Program-made: the position numbers and the translations under genes
The notes under the pieces: model-generated
Databases searched by the model: none
The model's input: only the letters and a program-made list of their open reading frames with translations
Told to the model about the DNA's origin: nothing
From: Nostoc carneum NIES-2107
GTDB taxonomy: Bacteria > Cyanobacteriota > Cyanobacteriia > Cyanobacteriales > Nostocaceae
DNA: 64,000 bases
Assembly (NCBI GenBank): GCA_002368155.1
Contig: AP018180.1
Location: forward strand, 4,094,719-4,158,718
Direction: 5' to 3'
Shown here: one piece after another, positions 26,512 through 36,425 of the stretch
How positions within the stretch are numbered: position 1 is the stretch's first letter
Layout of the letters: every line of letters begins with the position of its first letter

Positions 26512-27195
26512 CTATTTTAAATATTCTTCATTCAATAGGTAACTCTCTATATTCTCTAATATTCCTTTTAAATAATAAATAACTCTTTTTTGAATTTTCA
26601 ATAACTCATCTGCTGTAGCGTCTCTACCAACTTCCTCAAATGACTTAGAACCATGTGCTAGATCATTCCTATTAGTCTTAATTGTTAGTAAATCGCTACC
26701 ATTTTGGGTCTTTCTGGCATTTGTCTTATATGAAAAGCCATACATATTTGCTGTATCTCTTATTGTTTTTGCATCAACGTTACCTGAAAATAATCTTTTT
26801 TTGTTAAAACAAGCTGATATGATATCAACTGAAATGTTTTGTATGCTTATTAAAAGATTAGCTGTGGATTTATTATCTTTATCTTTAATATTATCAATAA
26901 TAATTTTTTTAATTTCATCTCTGACATCATCAAAAGAAATATTTTTATTTTTTAGTTCATCAAAGACTGCTTCAATCGCATTAGTAATAGTGGATTCAAC
27001 TAAATTATAAAGCAGAAGATATCCTGTTGCTTTGAGAGTTTTTTCTAAATTGTTATTAATTGATTTAGTTTTTATACTTTGAGCATTACCCATGCTTAAT
27101 TTAATTGAACCTTGCTCTAAATTTTTCAAAAATAAAAAATATCTACTTACTTCTTGAGCACGTTCATCAAAATCTTTAAATAATGTACTTTCCAT
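26512..27195 (-). CDS. HEPN-family nuclease (MAE_28990/MAE_18760-like)
   Basis: A 227-residue, mainly helical protein. The HEPN hallmark is an Rx4H motif, R176-NDLA-H181 in TNRNDLAHGSKSFEEVGR, followed by the typical long C-terminal helix. An N-terminal helix pair (YLLLYNLVESTITNAIEAVF) completes the bundle. HEPN proteins of this type are ribonucleases of toxin-antitoxin and anti-phage systems. It starts 3 bases after the DUF262 stop, so the two are almost certainly translated together. AT-rich, Lys/Asn/Ile-heavy coding unlike the neighbouring housekeeping genes, suggesting acquisition by transfer. Confidence 0.83.
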   Translation of the reverse strand: MESTLFKDFDERAQEVSRYFLFLKNLEQGSIKLSMGNAQSIKTKSINNNLEKTLKATGYLLLYNLVESTITNAIEAVFDELKNKNISFDDVRDEIKKIIIDNIKDKDNKSTANLLISIQNISVDIISACFNKKRLFSGNVDAKTIRDTANMYGFSYKTNARKTQNGSDLLTIKTNRNDLAHGSKSFEEVGRDATADELLKIQKRVIYYLKGILENIESYLLNEEYLK

Positions 27196-27198
27196 TAA

Positions 27199-28290
27199 TT
27201 ACCTAAGAAGCTGATCACGGACATAATAAATACGATTAGTCACTTTATTTTGAGAACTGTATGTATCAGATGTCGTATATTTCTTAAACTCTTGACTCTC
27301 TAAAAAATTAGTTGATTTTGGTTCTAGATTTGAGTTTTCTCTTAATGCTAGAGCAACACCTACACAAATTGATTCAAATTTAATTCTGGTTGTTGGTTCA
27401 TAGCGATTTTTTGTCTTTCGATAAATATGTAAAGCATCAGGAAAATATTTTTTTATAAATTCTAACACCAAATAAAATTCTTTTTTCATTGCGTCAATAT
27501 TTAATAAATCAGATTTATTCTGTTGTTCTAAATAATCATTTAGAAATTTATGCACTTTCCTCTCAGAGTTAGAATAGTTTTGATGATTATTTAAAAATGC
27601 AAAAAAACGTAAAACAAATTCTTGCGGATCTCTTTTGTTGATTTCAGTCTTAGTAAAAGAACATAAATCTATAAATATGGGCAACTTTGATAAATCCTCA
27701 ATTAAATCTAAAAACTTTCCTGGTTTCCCTCCCCTACGTTTCTCCATTTCATTTAATTCAACACTACCACTATTAATTCTCTCAAAGAGATCCCGTCTAA
27801 TCTCTTCATCTGCCTCCTTTGTTAAAATAATCATTCTAATAGTAGTTCTTTTAAAACGTCTTTGCCGTGGTAGTGGTAAGTCTTGAAAGGTAAACCCATT
27901 AAGATTTTTTAATTTTTCAAGGTTTTGTAATTTAAGTTCATTTTTGATAAACCTAGTTAAAGTGCGAATACGTTGTGTACCATCAATAATTTCTAAACGA
28001 GCTAAATCTTCTGTTCCTGATATATCAGCAACAAAAATATAGGGTATTGGTAAACCCAAAATCAAAGATTCAATAAATTTTGACTGCCTATCTTCATCCC
28101 AAGACATTTCTCTTTGATAGTCGGGAATAAATAATTCATTTTCATCTTCGTCTCTGCCTTCTAAATATTTTTGAATAATTACTTCTATGGGGTATTCTAA
28201 AGTGTTGTAGTCAACACGTTTTGTTTTGTCACGAATTTCTATTTCAGCATTCTCTTTGTGTTCATCTGTAATTTCTAATTGATTTACCAT
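27199..28290 (-). CDS. DUF262 (GmrS/D-like ParB-fold) protein
   Basis: A 363-residue DUF262 protein. Key motifs: FIPDYQREMSWDEDRQSKFI (DYQR 57-60), IIDGTQRIRTL (DGTQR 103-107) and LFERINSGSVELNEMEKR (FERINSG 169-175). This ParB/Srx-like fold binds and may hydrolyse NTPs and occurs in GmrSD-type restriction of modified phage DNA and many other conflict systems. The C-terminal DUF1524 His-Me nuclease of full GmrSD is missing; instead the next gene supplies a HEPN nuclease. A natural reading is DUF262 as sensor or switch and HEPN as effector. This is inference from domain pairing. Confidence 0.88.
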   Translation of the reverse strand: MVNQLEITDEHKENAEIEIRDKTKRVDYNTLEYPIEVIIQKYLEGRDEDENELFIPDYQREMSWDEDRQSKFIESLILGLPIPYIFVADISGTEDLARLEIIDGTQRIRTLTRFIKNELKLQNLEKLKNLNGFTFQDLPLPRQRRFKRTTIRMIILTKEADEEIRRDLFERINSGSVELNEMEKRRGGKPGKFLDLIEDLSKLPIFIDLCSFTKTEINKRDPQEFVLRFFAFLNNHQNYSNSERKVHKFLNDYLEQQNKSDLLNIDAMKKEFYLVLEFIKKYFPDALHIYRKTKNRYEPTTRIKFESICVGVALALRENSNLEPKSTNFLESQEFKKYTTSDTYSSQNKVTNRIYYVRDQLLR

Positions 28291-28518
28291 ATTTAATAAT
28301 TTATTGCTATTAATGTTTGAATTACGAATTTTGAGATTAAGTTAATTAACTAGGTGCAATTTCAGCATTGGAATAAGTAAAGCTGAGCTTAAAAAAATTT
28401 ATGCTTTTCTAGCCATCCTTAATTAAAGCACTTTTACAACATCATATCTAAGTACTTTTACCTTGTTAATAAATCTTTAGGTGAGCCATTATGATGACTC
28501 ACCATTATCTAATCGAAA

Positions 28519-31173
28519 TTATACTAACAAAGCCTGCTGCTCCTTAGAAATCACTCGTCCTTCATCCTCAAAACCGGCAATTTGATCGAAGTTCAAATAC
28601 CGATACAAATTGTCAGCGAAAGGATTAATCTTCTTCGCCACAATATCAAGATATTCCTGTACTGTGGGAATGCGTCCTAACAACGCACAAACTGCGGCTA
28701 ATTCTGCGGAACCTAAATACACTCTTGCACCTTTACCCATGCGATTATTAAAGTTGCGGGTAGAGGTAGAAAATACAGTTGTGCCATCAGCAACTCGCGC
28801 CTGATTACCCATGCATAAACTGCATCCTGGCATTTCTGTTCTAGCACCAGCAGCACCAAACACGCTATATACACCTTCTTCTTTTAATTGGTGTTCATCC
28901 ATGCGGGTTGGCGGTGCTATCCACAGGCGTGTTTTTACTTCACCTGCGCCTTCCAAAACTTTCGCAGTTGCTCGATAATGACCGATATTTGTCATACAAG
29001 AACCAACGAATACTTCTTGTACTGGATCGTTTGCAACTTCCGATAATAATTTCACATTATCGGGGTCATTAGGAGCAGCAACAATTGGTTCTTTGATTTC
29101 GTTCAAATCAATTTCAATGATTTCGGCATACTCTGCATCTACATCGGCTTCAAGTAATACGGGATTGGCTAGCCATTCTTCCATTTGGGCAATGCGGCGT
29201 AGCAGAGTGCGTTCATCATGGTAGCCTCTGGCTATCATGTTTTTTAACAGCGTAATGTTAGAACGCAGATATTCAGCAATTGTTTCTGGACTCAGTTTAA
29301 TTGTGCAACCTGCACAGGAACGTTCTGCTGATGCATCTGTTAATTCAAAAGCTTGTTCTACTTTTAAATCTGGCAAGCCTTCCATTTCTAAAATTCGCCC
29401 AGAGAAGATGTTTTTCTTGTTCTCTTTCTCTACTGTGAGCAATCCTTTTTGAATGGCGACGTAGGGAATAGCGTTAACAATATCTCTGAGGGTAATTCCT
29501 GGTTGTAATTCTCCTTTGAATCTTACCAAAACTGATTCTGGCATATCCAAAGGCATGACACCTAAAGCCGCAGCAAAGGCTACTAACCCAGAACCTGCGG
29601 GGAAGGAAATACCTAGGGGGAAGCGGGTGTGAGAGTCGCCGCCAGTTCCGACGGTGTCGGGTAGCAGCATCCGGTTTAGCCAAGAGTGAATGATACCATC
29701 ACCAGGACGTAAAGCAACGCCACCACGTTGAGCGAAAAAGTCTGGTAAGTCGTGGTGGGTTTTGATATCTACTGGTTTGGGATAAGCTGCGGTGTGACAG
29801 AAACTCTGCATCACTAAATCAGCGCTGAAACCAAGACAGGCGAGTTCTTTTAACTCGTCACGGGTCATGGGGCCTGTGGTATCTTGGGAACCAACGGTAG
29901 TCATGATGGGTTCGCAAGATGTACCAGGACGCACACCAGGTAATCCGCAAGCTTTCCCTACCATTTTCTGGGCGAGGGTATAGCCTTTACCTGTCTCTTC
30001 AGGTGCTTGGGGACGGATAAATAAGGTGCTGGGTTCTAAACCAAGTGCTTGGCGGGTTTTGTCGGTGAGGGTACGCCCAATTAATAAAGGAATGCGCCCA
30101 CCTGCACGAACTTCATCGAGGATGGTATCGGGTTTGAGGTTGAAGGTGGAAATAACTTCGCCGACTTCGTTGGTGATTTCGCCTTTGTAGGGATGGATAG
30201 TAATTACCATACCTGTTTCTAACTTGGTGACATCGCATTGAATAGGCAAAGCACCAGCATCTTCAGCTGTATTAAAGAAAATAGGCGCGATCGCACCACC
30301 TAAAATATATCCCCCAGCGCGTTTGTTGGGAACAAAGGGAATATCATTGCCCATGTGCCACAATACGGAGTTGATCGCAGATTTACGGGAGGAACCTGTA
30401 CCAACTACATCACCTACGTAGGCGACAGGATTTCCTTTTTTCTTTAACTCGGCAATGGTTTTTAAGCTTCCCGGTTGCCGTGACTCTAGCATCACTAAGG
30501 CGTGTAAGGGAATATCCGGGCGAGTGGTAGCACTTTGGGCGGGGGATAAGTCATCGGTATTGGTTTCCCCAGGAACTTTGAAGACGGTAACGGTAATTGC
30601 TTCTGGGAGTTGGGGACGAACAGTAAACCACTCAGCTTCCGCCCAAGAGTCTATGACGCGCTTGGCAAAGGGATTAGTTTTAGATAACTCTAAAACATCA
30701 TGGAAAGCATCATATACCAACAGAATTTTACTGAGGGCGTTGGCGGCATAGGCGGCGATGGGTTCCTTTCCTTGTCCCCCCATCACCAAGGGGGTTTCGG
30801 AAGAGTCGGAGACAGAGACAGTAGGAGTTTGCAGCAATTCAATTAAAGATTGCACATTGTAACCACCTACCATTGTTCCCAGTAATTCTACTGCTTGGAT
30901 GGGTGAAATTAAGGGACTTTTGGTTTCACCTTTGGCAATAGCTGTGAGAAACCCTGCTTTCACATAAGCTGCAGCATCAACTCCAGGGGGTACGCGATCG
31001 CGCAATAAATGCAATAATGTATCTTCTTCACCCTTGGGCGGATTCTTCAGTAATTCGCACAATTCTGAAGTTTGCTTGGCATCTAGCGGTAAGGGGGGAA
31101 TTCCTAATTCAGCTCTTTCTACAACGTGTTGACGATATAATTCCAACATTCTACACTCCAAGATATTAGCCAA
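28519..31173 (-). CDS. acnB: Aconitate hydratase B / 2-methylisocitrate dehydratase
   Basis: Tricarboxylic-acid-cycle enzyme converting citrate to isocitrate with a [4Fe-4S] cluster. The 884-residue product has the AcnB order: HEAT-like domain (1-~160), swivelling domain with [13 protein letters not shown], then the catalytic domains. Cluster ligands are C726 in [11 protein letters not shown] and C784/C787 in [35 protein letters not shown] and [20 protein letters not shown] are also diagnostic. Length matches E. coli AcnB (865). This is the usual aconitase of cyanobacteria. A weak GGTGAG/CTCACC hairpin lies after the stop (about 28480-28503). Confidence 0.96.
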   Translation of the reverse strand: MANILECRMLELYRQHVVERAELGIPPLPLDAKQTSELCELLKNPPKGEEDTLLHLLRDRVPPGVDAAAYVKAGFLTAIAKGETKSPLISPIQAVELLGTMVGGYNVQSLIELLQTPTVSVSDSSETPLVMGGQGKEPIAAYAANALSKILLVYDAFHDVLELSKTNPFAKRVIDSWAEAEWFTVRPQLPEAITVTVFKVPGETNTDDLSPAQSATTRPDIPLHALVMLESRQPGSLKTIAELKKKGNPVAYVGDVVGTGSSRKSAINSVLWHMGNDIPFVPNKRAGGYILGGAIAPIFFNTAEDAGALPIQCDVTKLETGMVITIHPYKGEITNEVGEVISTFNLKPDTILDEVRAGGRIPLLIGRTLTDKTRQALGLEPSTLFIRPQAPEETGKGYTLAQKMVGKACGLPGVRPGTSCEPIMTTVGSQDTTGPMTRDELKELACLGFSADLVMQSFCHTAAYPKPVDIKTHHDLPDFFAQRGGVALRPGDGIIHSWLNRMLLPDTVGTGGDSHTRFPLGISFPAGSGLVAFAAALGVMPLDMPESVLVRFKGELQPGITLRDIVNAIPYVAIQKGLLTVEKENKKNIFSGRILEMEGLPDLKVEQAFELTDASAERSCAGCTIKLSPETIAEYLRSNITLLKNMIARGYHDERTLLRRIAQMEEWLANPVLLEADVDAEYAEIIEIDLNEIKEPIVAAPNDPDNVKLLSEVANDPVQEVFVGSCMTNIGHYRATAKVLEGAGEVKTRLWIAPPTRMDEHQLKEEGVYSVFGAAGARTEMPGCSLCMGNQARVADGTTVFSTSTRNFNNRMGKGARVYLGSAELAAVCALLGRIPTVQEYLDIVAKKINPFADNLYRYLNFDQIAGFEDEGRVISKEQQALLV

Positions 31174-31435
31174 AAATGGTTTTAGTGTTTATAATCACTG
31201 CCTATATTTCAGGAGAATTCAAGCTTACAAGTCTTCATCGATGGTATCAACTGGTAATGAGTCTCCCTACTTGAAGTTTTGGTCTGGCCAGGACTTATAA
31301 TTATCACTGTATAGCTACTTCTGCCAATAAATCTATTTGAAAATAATTTTTGGGTTGGCGTTTCTCGACTTGGTTGTGTGTCTATTCATCAGATAAAATA
31401 TTTCCTTTGTTAGTTAAATTACACCCTTTTTGTAT

Positions 31436-31753
31436 ATGCCCAAAACATACACCGTTGAGATTAACCACCAAGGCAAAATTTATACTTTGCAAGTGCCCGA
31501 AAACGAAACTATTTTATCAGTTGCTCAATCTTCTGGTTTGGACTTGCCAACTTCTTGTGGTGCAGGTGTTTGCACAACTTGCGCTGGTCAACTTAGTGAG
31601 GGAACTGTAGATCAAACTGATGGTATGGGCGTTAGTCCAGAATTACAAAAACAAGGCTATGTGTTACTTTGTGTCGCCAAACCTCTGTCTGATCTAAAAC
31701 TGGCAACAGAAAAAGAAGATACACTTTATCAGTTGCAATTTGGCAGAGGCTAA
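31436..31753 (+). CDS. Plant-type [2Fe-2S] ferredoxin
   Basis: Small electron carrier of 105 residues. Cluster ligands follow the plant-type CX4CX2C...C pattern: C41-GAGV-C46-TT-C49 and C79. The ATG at 31436 (MPKTYTVEINHQGK) fits family N-termini better than the TTG two codons upstream. It differs from photosynthetic PetF (longer C-terminus, TSCGAGVCTTC instead of SCRAGACSTC), so a specialised reductase partner is likely. Neighbours give no firm hint. Confidence 0.9.
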   Translation: MPKTYTVEINHQGKIYTLQVPENETILSVAQSSGLDLPTSCGAGVCTTCAGQLSEGTVDQTDGMGVSPELQKQGYVLLCVAKPLSDLKLATEKEDTLYQLQFGRG

Positions 31754-31874
31754 TTAAAGGATAAAATATCAAGGCTAAAGGATGAAAATTTGACAGAAAT
31801 TGCTCTTTTAATACTTCATCCTTTATGCTGATATCAGTTATTCTAGAAAGCAATAATAACAAGGATAGGCGAGA

Positions 31875-32057
31875 ATGACTACTCATTTTATTACCGCAGA
31901 AATTGACCTCCAAGAAACTCCTACAGAGTTAGAGCAAGCAATCGCCGCAGAATTAGAAAAACAGGGTGAACCTTTACGTTGGGCAATTACCTCTGTAGAT
32001 ACAGAACAAGAAAAGGCTACGGTGGAAGCTGTAGTGACTACAGCAAGTGCAGAGTAA
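31875..32057 (+). CDS. Conserved small protein of unknown function
   Basis: A 60-residue acidic protein: MTTHFITAEIDLQETPTELE, a helix AIAAELEKQGEPLRWAITSV and a Thr/Ala-rich tail. AAGGATAGGCGAGA precedes the ATG with a weak Shine-Dalgarno (AGGCGAG). The alternating beta-helix-beta-strand pattern (ITAEID, LRWAITSVD, KATVEAVVT) suggests a small alpha/beta fold. It is read after the ferredoxin on the same strand, 121 bases apart. Not recognised. Confidence 0.6.
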   Translation: MTTHFITAEIDLQETPTELEQAIAAELEKQGEPLRWAITSVDTEQEKATVEAVVTTASAE

Positions 32058-32061
32058 TTAC

Positions 32062-32216
32062 TAATTCGTAATTCGTAAGTCGTAATTCACAAACCAGTAT
32101 AAAACCCTTGATTTAGCAATTGAGAAGTCAAATACATGGTGATGAATGTTTTAAAATCCGCGTGTCTGAAAGCATAGGAAAATAATTACGAATTACGAAT
32201 TATCAATTACGAACTA
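32062..32216. repeat. TAATTCG/ACGAATT repeat cluster
   Basis: AATTCGTAATTCGTAAGTCG near 32063-32085 and the inverted set ATTACGAATTACGAATTATC near 32182-32203, in the spacer before the DUF3326 gene. Tandem heptamer-type repeats, non-coding. Confidence 0.6.
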
Positions 32217-32220
32217 TTTT

Positions 32221-33288
32221 ATGCAACGTCCATATACTGCTATTTTAATTGTACCTACTGGTGTGGGTGCAGCAATCGGGGGTTATGCCGGGGATGCTTT
32301 ACCAGTAGCCAGAGTTATATCACAGGTGTGCGATCGCCTAATCACTCACCCCAATGTCCTCAATGGTGCAAGTTTGTACTGGAATTTACCTAATACTTTT
32401 TATGTTGAAGGTTACGGGTTAGACAAATTTGCTGCTGGACAATGGGGTTTGCGCCCTGTACATCGAAATAACATAGGTTTGCTTTTAGACCAGGCGATAG
32501 AGCCAGAATTAAGGCTGCGACACTTGCAAGCAGCAGATGCAGCTAGAGCTACATTAGGCTTAACCCTGACAGATTATGTTGTCACAGATACGCCATTAAA
32601 TATAGAATTACGCACATCAGAATCTGGTATTAGTTGGGGGACAATAGGGAACCCCGATAGTTTATTAAGAGCAGCAGAAGTATTAATTAAACAAGCGGGT
32701 GCAGATGCGATCGCAGTAGTAGCCCGTTTCCCCGATAATATGGAAGCGGAAGCAGTGGAAAACTACCGCCAAGGTAAAGGCGTAGATCCCTTAGCTGGCG
32801 CAGAAGCAGTCATCAGCCATTTAATTGTGCGTACTTTTCAAATTCCCTGCGCCCATGCTCCGGCTTTAGCCTCATTCCCCCCAGATGCGAATTTATCTCC
32901 TCGTTCCGCCGCCGAAGAATTAGGCTATACTTTTTTACCGTGCGTACTTGTCGGTTTAAGTCGCGCACCACAATTTATCATAGAGAAAGGAACAACCAAA
33001 TATCTACCAGAAGATATTTGGTCAGAACAAGTTGATGCTGCAATAATACCAGCAACCGCTTGTGGTAGTAGTGCAATTTTGCGCTTAAATCAGAAGCAAT
33101 GCCAAATTATTACTGTTGCAGAAAACCAAACTCAAATCCAAGTTCCTCCAGAACCTTTAGGAATCAAATCCATACAGGTAAACTCATATTTAGAAGCAGT
33201 AGGTGTTTTAGCAGCACACAAAGCAGGTGTCGATCCCGCTGCTCTCCGTCCGCAAATAAATTCTCTACAGCAACTTGTTATTAGTTAA
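32221..33288 (+). CDS. DUF3326 protein
   Basis: A 355-residue soluble protein of a cyanobacterial/plastid family of unknown function. Conserved-looking segments: AILIVPTGVGAAIGGYAGDA, LPVARVISQVCDRLITHPNV, GTIGNPDSLLRAAEVLIKQ, GADAIAVVARFP, GVDPLAGAEAVISHL and TACGSSAILRLN. The Gly-rich opening suggests nucleotide or phosphate binding. There is no signal peptide or membrane segment. The spacer before the start is made of repeats, and the ATG has no strong Shine-Dalgarno. Confidence 0.8.
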   Translation: MQRPYTAILIVPTGVGAAIGGYAGDALPVARVISQVCDRLITHPNVLNGASLYWNLPNTFYVEGYGLDKFAAGQWGLRPVHRNNIGLLLDQAIEPELRLRHLQAADAARATLGLTLTDYVVTDTPLNIELRTSESGISWGTIGNPDSLLRAAEVLIKQAGADAIAVVARFPDNMEAEAVENYRQGKGVDPLAGAEAVISHLIVRTFQIPCAHAPALASFPPDANLSPRSAAEELGYTFLPCVLVGLSRAPQFIIEKGTTKYLPEDIWSEQVDAAIIPATACGSSAILRLNQKQCQIITVAENQTQIQVPPEPLGIKSIQVNSYLEAVGVLAAHKAGVDPAALRPQINSLQQLVIS

Positions 33289-33395
33289 GAGTCAAGAGTC
33301 AAAAGTCAAGAGTCAAGAGTCAAAATTAATAAATTATTTCTTCCATAATCCCTATCTAGCCCCCAGTCCCCAATCCCCAATCCCCAATTCCCCTA
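33286..33395. repeat. Tandem GAGTCAA and CCCCAAT repeats
   Basis: AGTCAAGAGTCAAAAGTCAA at about 33290-33325, then CCCAGTCCCCAATCCCCAAT at about 33361-33390. Both are short tandem repeats in the 114-base spacer before the CPBP gene. Confidence 0.65.
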
Positions 33396-33402
33396 AACAC
33401 CC

Positions 33403-33984
33403 GTGGTTGAACAACAAAAACAAGAACCAGAAATTCCTTACCTGACACGCATCCAAGTATTGGGAGCGATGGGAGCGACTGCAATTATTTTGTGGATAGT
33501 CGCTAAATTGTGGTTGCGCTTTGGTGGCTTTTCCCTGTTTCCTTGGCGTTGGAATGAAACTGATTTGCTTTTGGGGGTGGGACTAGGATTAATTATTACT
33601 ATTGTGAGTGGCTTAACTTATCGCTTTGTGCCAGCCTACCGTAAAAGCGCAGATTATTATCTAGACTTGGTACTTAAGCCTTTAGTTTTACCAGATATTA
33701 TTTGGCTGGGATTGCTACCGGGATTAAGTGAAGAATTATTATTTCGGGGTGTGATGATTCCCGCCTTAGGTGCAGATCATGTCGCTGTGATTGTATCCAG
33801 TCTTTGCTTTGGGGTATTGCATCTGAGTGGTTCTCAACAATGGCCTTATGTGATTTGGGCAACTATTGTTGGGTTAATGCTAGGCTATGGTGCGCTATTG
33901 AGTGGCAATTTGCTAGTACCAATTATTGCCCATGTGATGACAAATTTAATTTCTAGTTACTTGTGGAAGTTACGAAAAGGCTAG
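33403..33984 (+). CDS. CPBP-family intramembrane metalloprotease
   Basis: A 193-residue integral membrane protein starting at GTG. About five hydrophobic segments carry the CPBP/Abi motifs: GLSEELLFRGVMIPAL (the glutamate pair and Arg of motif 1), CFGVLHLSGSQQW (motif 2 histidine) and IIAHVMTNLISS (motif 3 His/Asn). Relatives are Rce1-type prenyl proteases and proteins that protect against bacteriocins. The substrate is unknown. Confidence 0.87.
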   Translation: MVEQQKQEPEIPYLTRIQVLGAMGATAIILWIVAKLWLRFGGFSLFPWRWNETDLLLGVGLGLIITIVSGLTYRFVPAYRKSADYYLDLVLKPLVLPDIIWLGLLPGLSEELLFRGVMIPALGADHVAVIVSSLCFGVLHLSGSQQWPYVIWATIVGLMLGYGALLSGNLLVPIIAHVMTNLISSYLWKLRKG

Positions 33985-34192
33985 AACCTCTGTGGGGAAG
34001 TCAAAAGTCAAAATTTCAACTAAATGCACTGTACTTTACTACAGAAAAAATTACCAAATTTGTAGATTTTTCCTATAGATTTATGACTGGCAATTTCAAA
34101 ATTATCCCAATGTGAGAGGCACAGCACTGAAAGATTTTGATAGAAACAAATATCTTAATTGATGCCGTGCCCCTTGCGATCGCAAAATTATC

Positions 34193-34870
34193 TCACGATG
34201 ATACAGTGATGCAATGCGATCGCCTTTGTGCGGCTAATGCGATCGCCTGTGGTAAAATTCGATGTTCCTCTAATTGAATTCTGGCATGGAGCGTTTCTGC
34301 GGTATCATCTGCTAACACTGGTACTGCTGCTTGGATGATGATGGGGCCGCTGTCTACTTCTAAACATACTAAATGCACCGTACAACCAGTAATTTTTACC
34401 CCAGCCGCTAAAGCTTGTTCTACCGCATGAATACCCTTGAAACTTGGTAGCAAGCTGGGATGAATATTAATAATTCTGTCAGGAAAAGCATCAATTAATA
34501 CTGGTGTTAATAGCCGCATCCAGCCAGCTAAAATTACCCATTCTACATCGTACTGCTTTAAGGTTTGTACAATTTGCCCATCAAATTTTTGTCGATTTTT
34601 GCGATCGCGGTGATTCAACAATACCGCCTCTACACCCCAATTCGCCGCCCGCACAGCAGCCTTAGCATCAGGGTTGTTATAAATTAAAACTTGAATTTGG
34701 GCATTTAACTGTCCTGATGCAATAGCTTGGGCTACCGCCTCAAAATTGCTGCCATTTCCTGAGGCGAGAATACCTAATTTTAAGGGCGTGCTGGTTCTTA
34801 AGACCTCACTAGAAATGTTGGGCGAAATTAAACTAGTCGTAGCAGTATCGATTGTAGAATTATTACTCAT
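34193..34870 (-). CDS. purN: Phosphoribosylglycinamide formyltransferase
   Basis: Transfers a formyl group from 10-formyl-THF to GAR, the third step of purine synthesis. The 225-residue protein has a ~28-residue N-terminal extension, then LGILASGNGSNFEAVAQAI (phosphate-binding loop), LAGWMRLLTPVLIDAFPDRI, the catalytic Asn-x-His INIHPSLLPSFKG and the catalytic Asp in VDSGPIIIQAAVPV. The start overlaps the upstream exported-protein gene stop by 4 bases. Confidence 0.95.
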   Translation of the reverse strand: MSNNSTIDTATTSLISPNISSEVLRTSTPLKLGILASGNGSNFEAVAQAIASGQLNAQIQVLIYNNPDAKAAVRAANWGVEAVLLNHRDRKNRQKFDGQIVQTLKQYDVEWVILAGWMRLLTPVLIDAFPDRIINIHPSLLPSFKGIHAVEQALAAGVKITGCTVHLVCLEVDSGPIIIQAAVPVLADDTAETLHARIQLEEHRILPQAIALAAQRRSHCITVSS

Positions 34871-35475
34871 ATTTGCGGGTTAATAAACTTGGTATTCTCC
34901 GGTAGCTTTGTGGTATCAGAAACTTTGGTGAATAGGGTGGCTGTCGGAGAGAAAGCTGTCGGTCGTGGTTTACCAGGGTCGGTATTATCTAATTGCAAGC
35001 GCAGTTGACCATCAGCTGTAAATTCAAAAATTGTCAGAACTGGTTGTTTTTCTTTAGCGACTATGACATTTAAATGCATTGGTTGGGCTGTCGGGTTGAT
35101 CTGATATTGAAATTCCACAGCTACAGGAGTTTTTGTATCAGGCGACAGAACATATAATTTACCATCTGGCGAGAACATAAAAGTTAGCGTCACAGGTGAT
35201 GAAGGGTCTTTAGTTTGCCATTCACCGATTAATTTTTGGGCAATGGGATTTGTAGACTGTTCTGTAGGTGCTGGATTAGGGACTGGTGTTGGTATCGCCT
35301 GATTTGTAGGTGCTGGGTTAGGAATTGGCACTTTTGTAGGTTCAGCCAGCACAGCTGTATTGAGTGTCATCGATAATGCTATAAGTACGCTAGAGGTCAG
35401 CTTTGTGCTGGCGATCGCAAATTTGCCAAAGTAGGGGAAAATGTGAGGCATTCGTTTAAGCCAAATAGAATTCAC
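34867..35475 (-). CDS. Exported protein with Pro-rich linker, unknown function
   Basis: A 202-residue protein with a signal peptide (hydrophobic LTSSVLIALSMTLNTAVLA, cleavage near A44). A proline repeat follows (PIPNPAPTNQ, PTPVPNPAPTEQ), then a ~125-residue domain of beta strands beginning IAQKLIGEWQTKDPSSPVTL. The last part resembles small lipocalin-like stress domains (GEWQ..., FMFSPDGKLYVLSP), but the family was not recognised. Met9 (35451) may be the real start. It is coupled to purN by a 4-base overlap. Confidence 0.65.
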   Translation of the reverse strand: MNSIWLKRMPHIFPYFGKFAIASTKLTSSVLIALSMTLNTAVLAEPTKVPIPNPAPTNQAIPTPVPNPAPTEQSTNPIAQKLIGEWQTKDPSSPVTLTFMFSPDGKLYVLSPDTKTPVAVEFQYQINPTAQPMHLNVIVAKEKQPVLTIFEFTADGQLRLQLDNTDPGKPRPTAFSPTATLFTKVSDTTKLPENTKFINPQI

Positions 35476-35537
35476 AGGATCTTAGCAGTACCTCTGCGTG
35501 GAGTCACACCCTACCGCATTCAACAGCCAAAACCGCT

Positions 35538-36425
35538 ATGAAAACATCCCGTTCCTCTCAGATGCAACTGCTAGATAATGATACAGTTGCCGCCTGGGTT
35601 TTTCTCACACCCGCATTGATTTTACTAGGTCTGTTTATTATTTGGCCGATCGCTTATTTGTTTTATCTCAGTTTTACGGCTGGTAGTTTTACCTCAAAAG
35701 GTATTTATCTCGTCGGCTTCAAAAATTATTGGCGCTTGCTGTTGAATTCCGATTTTTGGCAAGTTTTGGCTAATACCGCTTATTTTACGATTGCTACGGT
35801 AATTCCTAGTTTAGTGATTCCTCTAGGGCTAGCAGTATTATTAAATCGTTCTTTAGCTTTGCGAGGCATCATCCGCAGCGCTTATTTTCTACCTTCAATT
35901 ATTTCTTTAGTGGCTGCTGGGTTAGGATTTCGCTGGCTATTTCAAACCACTGGCCCCGTTAACGGATTTTTAAACATATTTGGCATTCCGGCAATTCCTT
36001 GGTTGGGAGATACATTTTGGGCTATGCCAGTAATTATTTTACTGAGTATTTGGAAACAACTCGGCTTTAATATGGTGGTGTTTTTAGCAGGGTTGCAAGC
36101 CATTCCCCCCAGTCGTTACGAAGCAGCGGAATTGGATGGTGCAGATGGTTGGCAACAATTTTGGCATATCACTCTCCCCGGATTGCGACCAACTTTAATA
36201 TTTGCGATTGTTACCACTGCTATTTTTACCTTGCGGAGTTTTGAGCAAGTTTACGTAATTACAGGCGGCGGGCCGCTAAATTCGACGAATTTGCTAGTTT
36301 ATTACATCTATCAAGAAGCATTTGGTCAATTTGATTTTGGTTATGCAGCCGCAGCCGCGACAGTATTACTAGCAGTAACTTTAGTTTTGGTATATTTGCA
36401 ATTGCGGACTTGGGGAGAAGAGTAG
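35538..36425 (+). CDS. Sugar ABC transporter permease, MalF/UgpA-type
   Basis: A 295-residue inner-membrane permease with six predicted helices. Diagnostic parts: AAWVFLTPALILLGLFIIWP, LANTAYFTIATVIPSLVIPL and the EAA loop YEAAELDGADGWQQFWHITL, followed by PGLRPTLIFAI. It belongs to the carbohydrate-uptake CUT1 group; close cyanobacterial relatives transport glucosylglycerol, sucrose or trehalose. The gene is alone here: the partner permease, binding protein and ATPase must be elsewhere, so the substrate is undecided. Confidence 0.88.
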   Translation: MKTSRSSQMQLLDNDTVAAWVFLTPALILLGLFIIWPIAYLFYLSFTAGSFTSKGIYLVGFKNYWRLLLNSDFWQVLANTAYFTIATVIPSLVIPLGLAVLLNRSLALRGIIRSAYFLPSIISLVAAGLGFRWLFQTTGPVNGFLNIFGIPAIPWLGDTFWAMPVIILLSIWKQLGFNMVVFLAGLQAIPPSRYEAAELDGADGWQQFWHITLPGLRPTLIFAIVTTAIFTLRSFEQVYVITGGGPLNSTNLLVYYIYQEAFGQFDFGYAAAAATVLLAVTLVLVYLQLRTWGEE

